From Leptospira limi (GTDB taxonomy: Bacteria; Spirochaetota; Leptospiria; Leptospirales; Leptospiraceae), in NCBI RefSeq assembly GCF_026151395.1, contig NZ_JAMQPV010000001.1:744001-808000 (forward strand): DNA of 64,000 nt, written 5' to 3'. Under the pieces are notes generated by a model that saw only the letters and a program-made list of their open reading frames with translations, made no database searches and was not told the origin of the DNA. Positions within the stretch are counted from its first letter, which is position 1. Each line of letters opens with the position of its first letter. The position numbers and the translations under genes are program-made. Below, one piece after another: positions 8,353 through 17,559 of this stretch.

Positions 8353-10026
8353 TTAGTTTGGCCTATAACTGTAAGCTTCTGGAGAAACAACTCCCGTCCA
8401 AAAGTTTGCTTGGAATTGTAAATAAACACGTCTATCATCAATTGGCATTGAGTTTCCCGTATTAGGATTTACATCAAATTGATTTCCTAAAATTTGATAG
8501 TAGAGTTGTGCTTTGAAGTGATGTTTATCGCCAAACAAGTTCAAACCTGCCCAATACACTCTTAAAGAATCTGTAGGATCTACCTTACCGTTTCGATTAA
8601 AATCTCCTTGGATGTATTCATATTTTAGCAATGGCATGATATAATAACGATCCAAAAATGGAATGTTATAACCAATAGTTCCATGGTATCCATATAAATC
8701 ATTCGATGCGGCACCACCAAACTTTGTATAAGCACCAGATAAATAAATACCTTTGTAGGTAAACGTTGTATCGTAAGTATGTCCTACTAATCCCATTTTT
8801 GGTCGAGCTAATGTAGGTACGGAATTCTGAACTAAAAAGTTTGGATTTCCATTTGCATCTAAACTTCCTCGATCCGGATTCGATCCTTGAGATGTTAATA
8901 ATTGAATTCCACTTGTTGTGCCAGGAGTGTATTCGGGAACGTAGAGTGCTGGTGTAATTAAGTTTTGGGTTTGTAGATAACCGGCACCCAAAGACCATTT
9001 CATCTCGCGTTGGAAAATTTCTTCTCCTTCTTGCCAATTCACCATTTTTCCGTCGGATTCTCGTTTTAATCCACCAAACACATTCACTTGTGCTCGTGCA
9101 TAATACATAGGAGAAGTATTGATTGCTCCATAACGATTTGCAGTTGTTAAGTCTTGTCTTCTACCAGTACCATAATCACCACCACCACCTTTTCCATTAC
9201 TCACCATTAAGGAAACTTGTAAGTATCGTTCCCATTTGTGATCTAATTCTTTTAGTGGAGTTGCTTGGATCATAACACCATGATCAAATTGTGGAATGGC
9301 ATTAACGATCATACTTCGTTCTAATGTTACGAAGTTAGCTGAGGATTGTAAGTATTCACGGCTGAACTGAGTTGGCAATTGTCCAAAGACAAAACGTAAT
9401 CCAGCATAAGGTATTTTTGCATACCCAAATGCTTCGTGAATGTATCCACGATTGTCTTTTAATCTTGTGTTGGATACATAACTCGTTGTTGCTGGTCGAC
9501 CATTTGCATCTAAATAATTTAATGTACTTGTTGTTTGGACAATATCAGGACGATTCAACATGTTCTCCAATCGGAGTTGGATATTAGTTCCCCACCAATC
9601 GTTTTCGTATTGAGCACCTAACCGTAAACGTCGAAAGTTCCAATCCACGTTATTAAAATCTCTATGACCATTGTTGTAGAGAGAATCTTCGGAACCAGAG
9701 ACTCCTCTAAATTGGATACGGCCATAAATCGTTAATTTCTCTTTTGCCGTATCATCGGGCCTGTGTGCAAATGCATCGGGTAAGGTTGTGGCATTTCCGT
9801 TGGAAAGGGGACGGTTGTATTCCACCTTCACACGATTGGGTCCTGGTTTTGAGTAAATTTGCCCAGTTTCCGTGTCTTCGTAAAGTTCTTGGTAAACTTT
9901 CGTTTGTGTTTTTCTCGATTGGTTTTCTGCGGGATTTGACTCGTTTGTGCGGGTCACTTCTGCTTCGGCAGAAAGTGAGCTAACAAATAGCAATAGTCCC
10001 AAAGGTACTTTTCTGATGGTATTCAT
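8353..10026 (-). CDS. Phosphate-selective-porin-like (OprO/OprP) outer membrane protein
   Basis: 557 residues. There is a signal peptide (PLGLLLFVSSLSAEA) and a linker, then LTIYGRIQFRGV and the periodic aromatic beta-strands of a 16-strand porin (WNFRRLRLGAQYEND, AGLRFVFGQLPTQFSREYL, HHFKAQLYYQILGNQF). The G-Q-x-x-T-x-F-S-R-E-Y segment is typical of the Porin_O_P family. An EF-hand-like loop, DFNRNGKVDPTDS, lies in the last third and may bind calcium. The natural solute is unknown. No clear Shine-Dalgarno precedes the ATG. It is first in a two-gene operon with the lipoprotein downstream. Confidence 0.78.
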   Translation of the reverse strand: MNTIRKVPLGLLLFVSSLSAEAEVTRTNESNPAENQSRKTQTKVYQELYEDTETGQIYSKPGPNRVKVEYNRPLSNGNATTLPDAFAHRPDDTAKEKLTIYGRIQFRGVSGSEDSLYNNGHRDFNNVDWNFRRLRLGAQYENDWWGTNIQLRLENMLNRPDIVQTTSTLNYLDANGRPATTSYVSNTRLKDNRGYIHEAFGYAKIPYAGLRFVFGQLPTQFSREYLQSSANFVTLERSMIVNAIPQFDHGVMIQATPLKELDHKWERYLQVSLMVSNGKGGGGDYGTGRRQDLTTANRYGAINTSPMYYARAQVNVFGGLKRESDGKMVNWQEGEEIFQREMKWSLGAGYLQTQNLITPALYVPEYTPGTTSGIQLLTSQGSNPDRGSLDANGNPNFLVQNSVPTLARPKMGLVGHTYDTTFTYKGIYLSGAYTKFGGAASNDLYGYHGTIGYNIPFLDRYYIMPLLKYEYIQGDFNRNGKVDPTDSLRVYWAGLNLFGDKHHFKAQLYYQILGNQFDVNPNTGNSMPIDDRRVYLQFQANFWTGVVSPEAYSYRPN

Positions 10027-10272
10027 TCGATGTTTGTCTGTACTGATTTGGATTCATTTCAATAGAGGATACCTCCATTACAATGTTTCAGTCTGGTTAC
10101 AAACATATTGAATCCATGTTATGATTGGATGACAAGAATATTACAAATTGATTACAAGGAGCAAAACTGCCCGTTTGGTGAGCATTTTTTTTCGAAAATG
10201 GAAGTTTGTCATAATCGAAGGGTTGTTTTGTGACAATTTTATAACGATTCCAAATTCGAAACGTTTCCAGAA

Positions 10273-10692
10273 TTAGCGGTTTGATTTCCGGATCACCAAC
10301 TTGAGACCCGACCAAATGGGATCGATCGCGCAGACTTTGATGTCGACAAGTCCCAAACCCAAGGCAAAATCCCGGATTTTGTTTTCATCTAAATCAGAAA
10401 CAATTTTGGAAGTTTTTTTAGGCCAAGAAACCCATATCATACCGGTGGGTTTTAAATGGGATTGGAGTTTCGGGAGTGATTTTTGGTAATCTGCTAGTGA
10501 GGTAAAAAAACAGTGGATGAAGTCGAGTTCCTTCACGAGTGATTTTGTAATTTTGACAGTTACAGGCATTTCCCCCCAATCTACCAAATTGAGTCCATTT
10601 GGTAGATTTAGAAAATAGAGGGACATATTGCCCTTGATTCCCAATTTTTCAATGACCGATTTTCCAGAATAACCCGCTTGTTTTGCCACCAT
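10273..10692 (-). CDS. DUF3052 family protein
   Basis: 139 residues. The start MVAKQAGYSGKSVIEKLGIK followed by LYFLNLPNGL matches the DUF3052 pattern (G-Y-S-G...K-L-G-I...). A later WVSWPKKTSK segment and IDPIWSGLKLVIRK at the end also fit; this small protein has a methyltransferase-like Rossmann half-fold. Its function is unknown. The start at 10692 is preferred over an upstream codon because AAAGGA lies eight bases before it and family members begin here. It is monocistronic and divergent from the chemoreceptor gene at 10869. Confidence 0.78.
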   Translation of the reverse strand: MVAKQAGYSGKSVIEKLGIKGNMSLYFLNLPNGLNLVDWGEMPVTVKITKSLVKELDFIHCFFTSLADYQKSLPKLQSHLKPTGMIWVSWPKKTSKIVSDLDENKIRDFALGLGLVDIKVCAIDPIWSGLKLVIRKSNR

Positions 10693-10868
10693 CACATTCC
10701 TTTCCCATTGGAGAATGATCCTGTGAGGATAAAAAATCCAATTTATAAGTTCAAAATTCAAACTCGACAGTAAGATTCATTCCTTTTTTTTAGTAGACTA
10801 TTGTCGATCACCAAGTTATTGCCTAAATTCCCAAAAGAATAGGTAAGTTTGTATTTTGAGGGTATAGA

Positions 10869-12434
10869 GTGTTATCAATCGCAGATCTTTGGAAACAGGG
10901 AAAAATCATCATCAACCGAATTCGTTTTGGATTAGTATTACTCTTCCTACTTGCCATGATTGGGGCCAAAGATGAATTCCAGCCGAAGATGTACCTCATC
11001 CATATGATTGGAACTTGTACAATGGGTTTTTATTGTGCACTTGCTTATGTATTAGAAAAAAAAACAAACCCACCCACTTGGTTTCATAAAATTCTCATCT
11101 TAATGGACACATTAGTTTTATCATTAACCATTATCTTAGATTGTACGTTGAGTTTAGAAGAAGCAGAAGCGGCTCTTTCGAATGCAGTTGTGTATTTTAT
11201 CTTTTTCTTTAACGCGATTTATTCTGGATTTTTAGGAGATCGTAAATTTGTTTTGATGAACTCACTTTTAGGTTCTGTCTTATCGGCGATAGCTTTGATA
11301 GTTGCGGTGAATGTCGGTGGTGTCCAACTTTCAGTGGATCCAAAACAATCACAAGATATTGGTTATGTTGGATTAGCAGGAGAAGTGATGAAACCGATTT
11401 TCATCATGATCGCTGGATACATTGTCAGTTTATTAGTCCAACTTTTGACAAAAATTAGTTCTTTAGCGGATATCAAAGCAGATGAAGCAGAAGTGCTCCT
11501 TCACCAAACAAAAGAACGAAGTAAAGTTTCTGCAAATGCTGCACTCAAATTGGAATCTTCGATTAGTAATTTTAGTAAATTTGTTTCCGATACATCTGTA
11601 AAATTAGAATCACAAGCGGCTTCTTTGGAAGAGATCACTGCTGTGATTTCTGAACTTTCAAGTTCCTTTGAATCCAATGGAGTTTCCATTGAAGAACAAA
11701 ATAATAAAGTACAAAGTATGGTTGCTGATACAGTAGAATTAAAAGAGACAGTTGACCAAATATTAATCCAAAGTGAACAACTTGTGGAAATTGCAGAAAT
11801 CAATAAAAAAGAAAGTATGTCCGTCACAGAAGTGGCAGACCAAACTGCATCTCATTTGGAATCCATCCAAGCCTCTTTTGACCAAGTGAATGAAATCAAT
11901 AATATTGTTGCAGAAATTGGAGAAAAGACAAACTTACTTGCGTTAAATGCTTCCATTGAAGCTGCTCGTGCGGGTGATGTTGGTAAAGGTTTTGCTGTAG
12001 TTGCCAATGAAGTGAGTAAACTCGCTGAATTTACAAAGAATAACGTAAAACGTATATCAAGTGTTGTCAAAAGTTCAAAAGAGATCATCACCAATGCAAG
12101 GAATGCATCAAAAAATACAGGTGAACTCGCAAAATCACAAATTGATCGCCTAAACCAAACTTTAGTGCAAATCCAAAATATGAACCAACTCTATATCGAA
12201 CAAAGGAACACTTTGTCTTCCATTTTATCGGAATTGTCTCAAATCAGAGAATTATCGAATCAGATTGCGGGATCCACTAAAGAACAATTATTAGGTCAAA
12301 AAGAAGCCTCCAAAGGAATCATCCAATTGGAGATGGAAGTGAATGAAATCAGTCGTGCTTCAAAAGACTTAGAAGAACATATCCAAATGATCAAAGAAGA
12401 AGCCAATACCTTGGCTTCTATGGGGAATCAATAA
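10869..12434 (+). CDS. Methyl-accepting chemotaxis protein, membrane sensor
   Basis: 521 residues. The first 200 form about six transmembrane helices without a large periplasmic domain, and no HAMP domain is evident. A long cytoplasmic coiled coil follows, with the signalling tip [20 protein letters not shown] and [15 protein letters not shown] at about residues 350-380, which binds CheW and CheA. The start is GTG, with GAGGG upstream. The sensor could respond to membrane state or a hydrophobic ligand; this is inference. The broken copy at 244-1497 is a paralogue. No other chemotaxis gene lies nearby. Confidence 0.9.
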   Translation: MLSIADLWKQGKIIINRIRFGLVLLFLLAMIGAKDEFQPKMYLIHMIGTCTMGFYCALAYVLEKKTNPPTWFHKILILMDTLVLSLTIILDCTLSLEEAEAALSNAVVYFIFFFNAIYSGFLGDRKFVLMNSLLGSVLSAIALIVAVNVGGVQLSVDPKQSQDIGYVGLAGEVMKPIFIMIAGYIVSLLVQLLTKISSLADIKADEAEVLLHQTKERSKVSANAALKLESSISNFSKFVSDTSVKLESQAASLEEITAVISELSSSFESNGVSIEEQNNKVQSMVADTVELKETVDQILIQSEQLVEIAEINKKESMSVTEVADQTASHLESIQASFDQVNEINNIVAEIGEKTNLLALNASIEAARAGDVGKGFAVVANEVSKLAEFTKNNVKRISSVVKSSKEIITNARNASKNTGELAKSQIDRLNQTLVQIQNMNQLYIEQRNTLSSILSELSQIRELSNQIAGSTKEQLLGQKEASKGIIQLEMEVNEISRASKDLEEHIQMIKEEANTLASMGNQ

Positions 12435-12458
12435 AAAAATATCCTAATGTTTTGAATG

Positions 12459-13328
12459 TTAGTGATTCGTTAGAAAGTTAAGTATCTCATCCCTCACTGT
12501 GTCGGATCGTAATATCATTTTATGACCCAATCCATTTGTTGTGATGAGTTTTCCTTGTTTCCATGATCTTGCAACTACCTCACCCATACTGTAAGGGATT
12601 TCAATATCATCTCGGTCATGGATGACTAATAATTGATTCTTAAAGTTGGGACCAGAAGTTTCTAAATCAATACTTGCCATGGTTCGTTTGACTTTTTTCT
12701 CCAAAACCAAACGCATATTGATTTCTTCCATTTCCGTTAAGTCAAAATGCCTACTAAAATCCTGGATCAATAATTCCAATTTGGATGGTGGTGCAATATA
12801 AACCAATTTGTTTGCACTGACACCTAACTCTTGTGCTACTGTCGCAACAGCTCCACCAAAAGAATGTGTAATGATAAAATTAGGATCTCCAATCTGATTT
12901 GTGAGTTCTTTTACAATTTTTGCAGATAAGACAATATTGGAATACCGGCCTGAAGAAAATCCATGGCCCGGTAAATCTATTCCTATAACTTTATAACCCT
13001 CTTCGATGAGGGATGGGATGAACCTTGAAAAGTTTCCAGTATGACCATTCCATCCATGGATGAGTAAAATAGTTCCTTTTGAATCTCCTTCCGAATTCCA
13101 AATATAATATTGAATTTTATGTTCCCTTACATGTAACATTGATTTGGTTGCTTTTTCTAATACATCCATTTCCTTTCTAGAAGGACTTTGTTTCTGGGTT
13201 TTCAAAAACTTTTGAACGGTGACAAATCCTATCCAAGTCGGATTCTTTTTTGCAAATTCCCATTTTTTTTCCATGGGGATTGGGTATTCTCCGTTTAAAG
13301 AACGAACGATCGTGCTAATTGTATTCAT
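12459..13328 (-). CDS. Alpha/beta hydrolase
   Basis: 289 residues. The fold is marked by ILLIHGWNGHTGNF (oxyanion loop) and IDLPGHGFSSG. The nucleophile elbow is THSFGG with Ser156. The acid is probably in VIHDRDDIEIP and the histidine in NGLGHKM near the C-terminus, giving a complete triad. It is likely an esterase or lipase; the substrate is unknown. The start at 13328 is supported by AGGAG six bases upstream. Codons 4-10 contain a near copy of the sequence just before the tetR-type gene upstream, which suggests that the regulator at 13376 controls this gene. Confidence 0.85.
   Translation of the reverse strand: MNTISTIVRSLNGEYPIPMEKKWEFAKKNPTWIGFVTVQKFLKTQKQSPSRKEMDVLEKATKSMLHVREHKIQYYIWNSEGDSKGTILLIHGWNGHTGNFSRFIPSLIEEGYKVIGIDLPGHGFSSGRYSNIVLSAKIVKELTNQIGDPNFIITHSFGGAVATVAQELGVSANKLVYIAPPSKLELLIQDFSRHFDLTEMEEINMRLVLEKKVKRTMASIDLETSGPNFKNQLLVIHDRDDIEIPYSMGEVVARSWKQGKLITTNGLGHKMILRSDTVRDEILNFLTNH
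13301..13319 (-). promoter_or_regulatory. Candidate TetR operator inside the hydrolase start
   Basis: On the minus strand this reads ATTAGCACGATCGTTCGTT, identical in 18 of 19 positions to 13970-13988 read on the plus strand. The core GAACGATCGTNC is nearly palindromic, as expected for a dimeric TetR regulator. It lies in codons 4-10 of the hydrolase gene, so binding would act as a roadblock just after the start codon. Confidence 0.55.
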
Positions 13329-13375
13329 AAAATTCTCCTATATTCCTTTGTTTTCGCATCCAAATTGGTATTCGT

Positions 13376-13966
13376 TTATTTCATATGTCGTTTGATTAAT
13401 TCGTTAAAACACTGTTTGGTTCGTTTTTCGGAAGATTTATCTTCCAATAATCGATTGTAAAAATGAAAGGATAAGACAAGCCCCCAAATTTCTTGGACCA
13501 ACTGCTCCACATTTGTTTTCGGATCTAACTCTCCTTTTTCTTTGGCTTCTTCCACAAATTGTTTTAAGGAAGAGTGCCATGAGAGTTGGATTTTTCGTAA
13601 ATGATCACGCACAATCCCAGGTCTGTCATCAAACTCAGAACTTGATGCCAAAAACAAACATCCACCAGGCAAATCAGAACGATTGGACCAATCAAGCCAA
13701 CTTACAAACGCATTCCGTAATCTTGTCATTCCTGGTTTGGATTTTAAAGCGGGGTATAACACATAACGTCGAAAAAGTTCACTCCCTTTTCGCAAAACAT
13801 CGATTTGGAGATTTTCTTTCGAAGAAAATTTAGCAAAGAGCCCACTTTTGGACATTCCCAATTCTTCCGCAAGTGTTCCAATGGTAAGCCCTTCCAAACC
13901 ATGCACACTTGCAATTTGAACAGCCCGGTCTAAAATCAATGATTTTGTCTCTTCGCCCTTGCTCAT
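13376..13966 (-). CDS. TetR-family transcriptional regulator
   Basis: 196 residues. The N-terminal helix-turn-helix is canonical: ILDRAVQIASVHGLEGLTIGTLAEELGMSKSGLFAKFSSKENL at residues 10-53. The C-terminal part resembles the TetR_C domains of repressors of hydrolase and oxidoreductase genes, with PGGCLFLASSSEFDDRPG as the conserved middle. It is upstream of, and codirectional with, the alpha/beta hydrolase (47-base gap). The sequence just before its ATG lacks a Shine-Dalgarno and instead holds the 19-bp candidate operator, which points to autoregulation and perhaps a short or leaderless mRNA. Confidence 0.88.
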   Translation of the reverse strand: MSKGEETKSLILDRAVQIASVHGLEGLTIGTLAEELGMSKSGLFAKFSSKENLQIDVLRKGSELFRRYVLYPALKSKPGMTRLRNAFVSWLDWSNRSDLPGGCLFLASSSEFDDRPGIVRDHLRKIQLSWHSSLKQFVEEAKEKGELDPKTNVEQLVQEIWGLVLSFHFYNRLLEDKSSEKRTKQCFNELIKRHMK

Positions 13967-13969
13967 AAT

Positions 13970-13988
13970 ATTAGTACGATCGTTCGTT
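13970..13988 (+). promoter_or_regulatory. Candidate TetR operator before the regulator gene
   Basis: ATTAGTACGATCGTTCGTT ends four bases from the regulator's start codon. It is repeated with one mismatch, in opposite orientation, in the start of the hydrolase gene at 13301-13319. The ACGATCGT centre is a perfect 8-bp palindrome. Confidence 0.6.
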
Positions 13989-14059
13989 TAATTTTGTAAA
14001 CTCTTTTTTTGAGGTTGGGGTGCCTCAAAAGGTAGGAATTTCAGATCCAATTGAAACAT

Positions 14060-14117
14060 GACCGGGCCTTACGCTTCCATCTTTCGTTTCTCGAAAGGAT
14101 GTCCGCTACAGTCCCTG
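14060..14117 (-). repeat. Bipartite structured repeat, copy A
   Basis: Read on the minus strand the element has a left arm (AGGGACTGTAGCGGACATCC), a hairpin CTTTCG-AGAAA-CGAAAG, and a right arm containing GAAGCGTA and GCCCGGTC. The left arm matches copy B at 31391 in 17 of 20 positions and the right arm in 19 of 22. The hairpin sequence differs completely but still pairs in both copies. The left arm CAGGGAC can also pair with GTCCCTG 20 bases further upstream (14137-14143). It fills much of the 265-base gap between the TetR gene and the nuclease-ParA gene. Confidence 0.7.
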
Positions 14118-14231
14118 GCGCGGAGATTCGGTTTATCAGGGACATTGGTGTGGGAATTTGGTAGAAATATGTTTTGCCTTTTCTTTTGGAATCTTAGAAT
14201 AATGACAGTTAGTATCTTGTAACACCATCGT

Positions 14232-15551
14232 ATGGCATCACAAAAAAAGAATCACGAATTTTCAAATATTATAAAATCACTCAAACAAAATGGAAGAGAA
14301 TCAGAAGTAGAAACTCGATTGGTATTACCACTAATTCAGTTGTTCGGTTTTAACAATGAAAACTTTCGAGATAAAGTATCCTTAAAAAATTGTGGTGAAG
14401 CAGACTTTGTTTGTTATGTAGATCAAAAACCATTTCTAGTGATTGAAACAAAATCAAATTCAGTAAATTTATCTGATCCTAACGGAAAACCTTACTTGGA
14501 TACTAAATTTCAATTATTTGAATATATGCGTTCAAAAGAATTGCAGCAGGTTCCATTTGGATTATTGATCAATGGCAAAAACGCACAGATTTTCAAAAGG
14601 AAAGAAAATATTATTTTCCCCTTAACTGAAATTTTAAACTTAGAATCAAATACAGATAAATCGATTTCCACCTTAAAAAAATATTTAAAAAAACCATTTC
14701 AATACGAAGAAAGTTTTAATTCTGCAATTATTGCTATTTATAATAATAAGGGTGGAGTTGGTAAAACAGTCACAACAGGTAACTTTGCAGGAGTACTAGC
14801 GGAAAAAGGGAAAAATGTATTACTCATTGATTTAGACCCTCAACAAAGAGATCTAACCGATTCTTTTAAAATTGATCATAAAAAGATGGATTCATCCACA
14901 AGTATCTTTGATATTTTACTTGGTAAAGAAATCAAGGAGGGAATCAAAACAATTCCAATCAGAAAAAATTTACACATCATCAAAGGTGATGAACGTTTTG
15001 ATAGTTCTACGTATGCGACTAAATCAATAAGCCTTTCTATGATTAAGAAATTTAGAAAGTTATTGGAGATGTTTAGTAGCAGAGGTAAATTTGATTATAT
15101 CTTGATCGATTGTCCGACAAACTGGAGTTTTTTTAGTAAAATGGGTGTTTCTGTTTCGGATGCAGTTTTAATACCTGTAAACTACCAAGCAGCCCAAGCA
15201 ATCCATAATGCAGTTCAAGTAATAGAGAAATTTATTCCAGAAGTATGGTATGAGAGAAATGGGAATGGGCCAGAAGTTTTACCCATTCTTTTTAATAATG
15301 CATATACGGATCAAACGAGTAAAAAACATTTTGATGATGTAAGGCGTGATGAGATTAGAAAATTAACAAAAGATAAATGGTATTTAAAACTATTTGATGA
15401 AGTGATTGAAATCAAACACCATCACGAAATTTCAACTTCTCTTTTTCTACACATTGATCAAAATGGACCATCTCCCTATACTTTAAAAAACAAAAACTCG
15501 AAAGCATTTAAAGAATATGAAGAAGTGATAGGAAAACTTTTTGGAATTTAA
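14232..15551 (+). CDS. PD-(D/E)xK nuclease-like domain fused to ParA-type ATPase
   Basis: 439 residues. Residues 20-125 resemble the N-terminal RecB-like domain of type I restriction HsdR subunits: E-x-E-T-R at 25-29, then E-A-D-F (Asp58) and V-I-E-T-K (Glu72, Lys74), forming a D-ExK metal site, and a Q-LFEYMRS helix. Residues 165-439 are a ParA/MinD ATPase with deviant Walker A KGGVGKT (173-179, signature Lys173), switch I LIDLDPQQ (Asp202), and Walker B YILIDCP. No ParB, methylase, helicase or partition site is next to it, so plasmid partition is unlikely. The gene stands alone between a dispersed repeat and unrelated genes. A defence or DNA-positioning role is possible. No good Shine-Dalgarno precedes the ATG. 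Confidence 0.82.
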   Translation: MASQKKNHEFSNIIKSLKQNGRESEVETRLVLPLIQLFGFNNENFRDKVSLKNCGEADFVCYVDQKPFLVIETKSNSVNLSDPNGKPYLDTKFQLFEYMRSKELQQVPFGLLINGKNAQIFKRKENIIFPLTEILNLESNTDKSISTLKKYLKKPFQYEESFNSAIIAIYNNKGGVGKTVTTGNFAGVLAEKGKNVLLIDLDPQQRDLTDSFKIDHKKMDSSTSIFDILLGKEIKEGIKTIPIRKNLHIIKGDERFDSSTYATKSISLSMIKKFRKLLEMFSSRGKFDYILIDCPTNWSFFSKMGVSVSDAVLIPVNYQAAQAIHNAVQVIEKFIPEVWYERNGNGPEVLPILFNNAYTDQTSKKHFDDVRRDEIRKLTKDKWYLKLFDEVIEIKHHHEISTSLFLHIDQNGPSPYTLKNKNSKAFKEYEEVIGKLFGI

Positions 15552-15582
15552 ACCAAAAAGTTAAATACAATCCTTGTGATCA

Positions 15583-16083
15583 TTAATTTACTTTTTTATA
15601 AAATGTCTCCGTTGCTTTTGCCTCTTCTCCTTTTGGGCTGATATTATAGGTTGTGAGTGAAAATTCTGCTTCACCTAGGATTTGAAATTCTGTCCTCCAA
15701 CCCCAAAGGTCTTCTCCATATTCTGGATTACCATACGATCCTGTCATAACGAATCCATTTCCCTTTTGTGGTCCACTAGACAACATGATTTGTGTTCCCA
15801 TATGAAAACTATCAATCCAAGAACTCGTATAACGTTGGTAAGGGATATCATATCCGACGATCATTTTTCCTTCGATTGGTTTCCCTTCTAAACTACCTTT
15901 GGTATCTAGGCAAATAAACCGACCACCTAATATGCTTGTGATGGTGGTTTCTGCTGCTGATTCATCAGCCAATTCATCTTTTTCAAACCAAGTTTTTGTG
16001 GTTCCTTGCCATTGCCCAATGAGTTGTTTTAAATGTTTATGTGCTCCTTCTTCTAAAGAAATATTGAATTTGTTAGTGGTCAT
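15583..16083 (-). CDS. DUF1579 family protein
   Basis: 166 residues. The pattern HLKQLIGQWQGTTKTWF, then ILGGRFICLDTKGSLEGKPIEG, MIVGYDIPYQRYTSSWID and FVMTGSYG matches DUF1579, a small beta-barrel family with no proven function. It has no signal peptide and is probably cytoplasmic. A dihydrofolate-reductase-like gene lies 46 bases upstream on the same strand, so the two may form an operon; such pairs are common in environmental bacteria. Confidence 0.82.
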   Translation of the reverse strand: MTTNKFNISLEEGAHKHLKQLIGQWQGTTKTWFEKDELADESAAETTITSILGGRFICLDTKGSLEGKPIEGKMIVGYDIPYQRYTSSWIDSFHMGTQIMLSSGPQKGNGFVMTGSYGNPEYGEDLWGWRTEFQILGEAEFSLTTYNISPKGEEAKATETFYKKVN

Positions 16084-16129
16084 AATGAATTTTCCTTTTT
16101 GGATTTTGTTTGTTAAATTTGCAATATAT

Positions 16130-16684
16130 CTAAGGTGTATAACGAAGGATCACTGCACCAGAGGAAAATGAATTTGTTTCAATTCGTTTTAAAGGAATGT
16201 TTGGTATGCCTTCTTGGAATAATTTTCTTCCCTTTCCCAAAAATACAGGTGCGATGCAAATCCTGTATTCGTCGAATAGATTTGCTTTCATCAAAGATGC
16301 CGATAAGATTCCACTTCCAAAGACAAACATATTCCCTGAACCTTCGTTTTTTAATTTTGATATTTCTTTCACTGCATCTTTGACGATAGTGGTATTTTTC
16401 CAATTTGCAGATTGGAGCGTTGTGGAACATGCAAGTTTAGGGAGATTGTTCATGAATTTTGCAACTTCTCCTTCATCTTCTGGAGCATTTGTCCAATAAT
16501 CAGCCATTCCTTGGTAAGTTGTTGCACCAAACACAAGAATCTCGATTGATCGCAGTTGTGTTAAAATGAAGTCTTCGAGTTCTTTTCCCCAAGCAAGCCC
16601 ATGGAAACTAAGGTCCCAATTTTTTTCACCTTCGAAGTATCCATCTAAGGTTATTAAATTCCACATAATTAATTTTCTCATCAT
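16130..16684 (-). CDS. Dihydrofolate reductase/RibD-C family protein
   Basis: 184 residues. The start RKLIMWNLITLDGYFEGEKNWDL and later FGATTYQGMADYW and GNMFVFGSGILSASLMKANLFDEYRI are typical of the YyaP/YwjB branch of the DHFR-RibD C-terminal superfamily, which binds NADPH. The end fits as well (PVFLGKGRKLF). It is not the housekeeping folate enzyme; the substrate is unknown. A GAAGG precedes two adjacent ATG codons, either of which may be used. It is first in a pair with the DUF1579 gene. Confidence 0.85.
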   Translation of the reverse strand: MMRKLIMWNLITLDGYFEGEKNWDLSFHGLAWGKELEDFILTQLRSIEILVFGATTYQGMADYWTNAPEDEGEVAKFMNNLPKLACSTTLQSANWKNTTIVKDAVKEISKLKNEGSGNMFVFGSGILSASLMKANLFDEYRICIAPVFLGKGRKLFQEGIPNIPLKRIETNSFSSGAVILRYTP

Positions 16685-16949
16685 GACCTTCTTTTATACT
16701 GATTTTAAATGGTAATTGTTATGAATGTTACAAAATGTATCATATCAACTTTCATTCCAAAAGGTATATCTGTTTTTTGAATTGAAGTCAAGAAGTTTGC
16801 AATGTGTAGGGAATTCATTTACAAACATAGCGTAAATTTTTTATTTCAAAAAGATATATTATCATCTCAAATCGATGTTAATTGATTCGATTATTTTTCG
16901 CTTTGAATGGTAGTTGCTTTTTTAGGAACGAGTATGGAAATCGAATTGG

Positions 16950-17432
16950 ATGGAAACAAAGATCGTAACAATAGAACAAAAGTATTTGGTTGGGAAAAAA
17001 TTGGAGATGTCTCTAGCCAATCCATTAACTCCGATACTATGGAAATCGTTTAAACCGATCATCCCTATAATCTTACATCGAAATTCAAATGAACTCATTT
17101 CTCTCTCAGTATATCCGACGAATTATTTTCAATCGTTTGATCCCAATTCCAAGTTCCAAAAATGGGCAGTCGTAGAAGTTTCGAAGTTTTCCGACCTGCC
17201 TCCGGAAACAGAAGGATATACACTTGTGAGTGGATTGTATGCAGAATTTGTTTACAAAGGATTACCGAGTGACGCAGGACCTTTTTTCCATTCGATCTTT
17301 ATGAATTGGTTACCTAATTCTGGCTTCCAATTAGACAATCGTCCTCATTTTGAAGTGATGGGAGAGAAATATAGAAACGACGATCCAGAATCTGAAGAAA
17401 TGGTTTATATTCCGATTCAGCACACAACGTAG
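16950..17432 (+). CDS. GyrI-like / AraC effector-binding domain protein
   Basis: 160 residues. METKIVTIEQKYLVGKKLEMSLANPLTPILWKSF is the usual start of stand-alone GyrI-like small-molecule-binding proteins. The middle (WAVVEVSKFSDLPPETEGYTLVSGLYAEFVYKG) and the end (RPHFEVMGEKY) also fit. No DNA-binding domain is attached, so it may sequester or hydrolyse a ligand. The only good AGGA lies before an out-of-frame ATG at 16934 that opens a 39-codon ORF overlapping this start. The start at 16950 is chosen by family alignment. Confidence 0.75.
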   Translation: METKIVTIEQKYLVGKKLEMSLANPLTPILWKSFKPIIPIILHRNSNELISLSVYPTNYFQSFDPNSKFQKWAVVEVSKFSDLPPETEGYTLVSGLYAEFVYKGLPSDAGPFFHSIFMNWLPNSGFQLDNRPHFEVMGEKYRNDDPESEEMVYIPIQHTT

Positions 17433-17559
17433 ATACCTTGAGAAATTGATGGAGTTTTGGAACTTACAATCACCTAACAAATTCGTTGACAATAGCTAGT
17501 ATCAGAAAGACTCTGAGTACCCGCGGCACAAACACGCACATTTGAAAAGGAATTGAAAA

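Noticed and set aside
10097..10315. 72-codon minus-strand ORF
   Set aside because: Overlaps the end of the DUF3052 gene in another frame, has no ribosome-binding site and no signal peptide.
14232..15551. Plasmid partition gene
   Set aside because: No ParB gene or iterated palindromes next to it, and the flanking genes look chromosomal.
16934..17053. 39-codon ORF with the better Shine-Dalgarno (AGGA)
   Set aside because: Overlaps the GyrI-like gene out of frame and encodes no recognisable peptide; could be an upstream regulatory ORF but the evidence is only position.
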